Positions 20,997-21,745 of a DNA stretch of 21,745 nt are shown piece by piece. Made by a program: the position numbers and the translations under genes. The DNA lies in IMG/VR virus record IMGVR_UViG_3300042312_000452, positions 1 to 21,745 of that record; one strand, given 5' to 3'. How positions within the stretch are numbered: the first letter of the stretch is position 1; every line of letters starts with the position of its first letter. Source of the DNA: a virus. Under the pieces are notes generated by a model. That model was given only the letters and a program-made list of their open reading frames with translations. It had not been told where the DNA came from and did not search any database.

Positions 20997-21745
20997 ATGA
21001 AAAAAGTTATTATATCGCATATTTACAATGAAGAATATTTACTTCCGTGGTGGTTGAATCATCATAAAAAATATTTTGATCATGGTATTATTATTGATTA
21101 TGATTCAACAGATAGATCTGCAGAAATTGTAAAAGAAATTTGTCCAACGTGGGAATTTGTTAGATCAAAAAATTCAGAATATAATGAAGTTGAATTACAA
21201 AATGAAGTTTTTGAATATGAATCTAGATATGGTGAGGATGTGTGGAAAGCCTGTCTAAATGTAACTGAATTTTTAATTGGTGATTTTAATTCGCTAGATA
21301 GTACACTGGGGGTTAATATTATCCCTTGTTTGTATTTTATTGATGATCAAGAATTGCGAGACTCTTCCACATTATCATATGATAAACCGTTATGGGAAAT
21401 TATTAAAACTGGGTTAGACGTTCCATTTACGTTAGATTTTAGGGGGTCTAGAGCAATTCATACTCCTAATTTCAGATATCCTCCTGGAAGACATTTTAGA
21501 AGAATAATTAATACTGATAGATTTATCATTTTCAATTATGGGTTTGCTCCTATGACAGAGGAATTCTATAAAAGAAAATTACAAGTTCAGGAATTAATTC
21601 CTTATGAGGAGAGAGTTAAACATAATGGTGGTGCACATACTGATGCATTAAATCCAAATGGATTAACTAGAGAACGGTTAGTTGAGATGTATAGAGAATA
21701 TGTACCAATTGATAATCCGCATTTTCCTAGATTAATGCCTAGGTG
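20997..21745 (+). CDS. GT92/DUF23-like glycosyltransferase (3' end outside window)
   Basis: The frame opens with ATG 20997 (AGGA at 20989-20992) and stays open for 249 codons to the window edge, so the gene is cut. 'VIISHIYNEEYLLPWWLNHH' followed by 'KKYFDHGIIIDYDSTDRS' is the opening of GT2/GT92-like glycosyltransferases (..NE...L..W..hh...g......D..S.D.s). The variant DYDSTD takes the place of the usual DNNSTD. 'CLNVTEFLIGDFNSL' would carry the second acidic pair and 'RAIHTPNFRYPPGRHF' the conserved late histidine area. Full length and C-terminal domain cannot be judged. Confidence 0.78.
   Translation, partial: MKKVIISHIYNEEYLLPWWLNHHKKYFDHGIIIDYDSTDRSAEIVKEICPTWEFVRSKNSEYNEVELQNEVFEYESRYGEDVWKACLNVTEFLIGDFNSLDSTLGVNIIPCLYFIDDQELRDSSTLSYDKPLWEIIKTGLDVPFTLDFRGSRAIHTPNFRYPPGRHFRRIINTDRFIIFNYGFAPMTEEFYKRKLQVQELIPYEERVKHNGGAHTDALNPNGLTRERLVEMYREYVPIDNPHFPRLMPR

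Overview
The window is a piece of an AT-rich (roughly 30% G+C by eye) T4-like myovirus genome. All supported genes lie on the + strand and are packed almost end to end. The replication genes resemble T4 proteins: sliding clamp gp45, clamp loader gp44/gp62, translational repressor RegA, DNA polymerase gp43, recombinase UvsX and helicase gp41. The order 45-x-44-62-regA-(PAAR)-hsp20-...-43-...-uvsX-small membrane protein-x-41, the short gp62, and the small heat-shock protein beside the polymerase recall marine and freshwater T4-like phages (cyanophage and Pelagibacter-phage type) rather than coliphage T4. No photosynthesis gene is present, so the host cannot be named from this window.

Layout. 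1-2946: clamp (its 5' part lies off the window), a DsbA-like small protein, clamp loader subunits, RegA and a PAAR-repeat spike-tip protein. This block is split by one terminator-type hairpin at 905-930 and closed by a double hairpin at 2951-2999. 3031-3462: Hsp20 with its own terminator. 3522-7200: a sigma70-type promoter, a small unknown gene, dCMP deaminase, a small putative beta-barrel (Sm-like) protein and DNA polymerase. 7201-7273: a perfect T4 late-promoter box (TATAAATA) directly after the polymerase stop codon, followed by a strong hairpin. 7274-11365: unknown acidic protein, HNH endonuclease, UvsX, two-helix membrane protein, unknown protein and helicase gp41, which probably uses a TTG start.

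11367-21745 (and beyond the right edge) is an unusual cassette of about fourteen carbohydrate-type genes. It holds several glycosyltransferase-like proteins of different folds, a sugar-isomerase-type cupin, an NAD-dependent sugar epimerase/dehydratase, a class I methyltransferase, a HAD-phosphatase/sugar nucleotidyltransferase fusion, a WlaTC/HtrL-type protein, a miniature glycerophosphodiesterase-like protein, and a GT92-like protein cut by the window end. It starts one base after the helicase stop codon. From 7274 to the end no gap between genes exceeds about 9 bases, and many genes share ATGA or TGATG overlaps. The cassette therefore appears to be transcribed and translationally coupled with the recombination/helicase genes. 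Together the genes look able to make and transfer an activated, possibly methylated sugar. The acceptor (host surface glycan, virion protein or phage DNA) cannot be read from the sequence.

No tRNA, rRNA, CRISPR array, insertion sequence or integrase was seen, and there is no gene-free stretch longer than about 120 bases.
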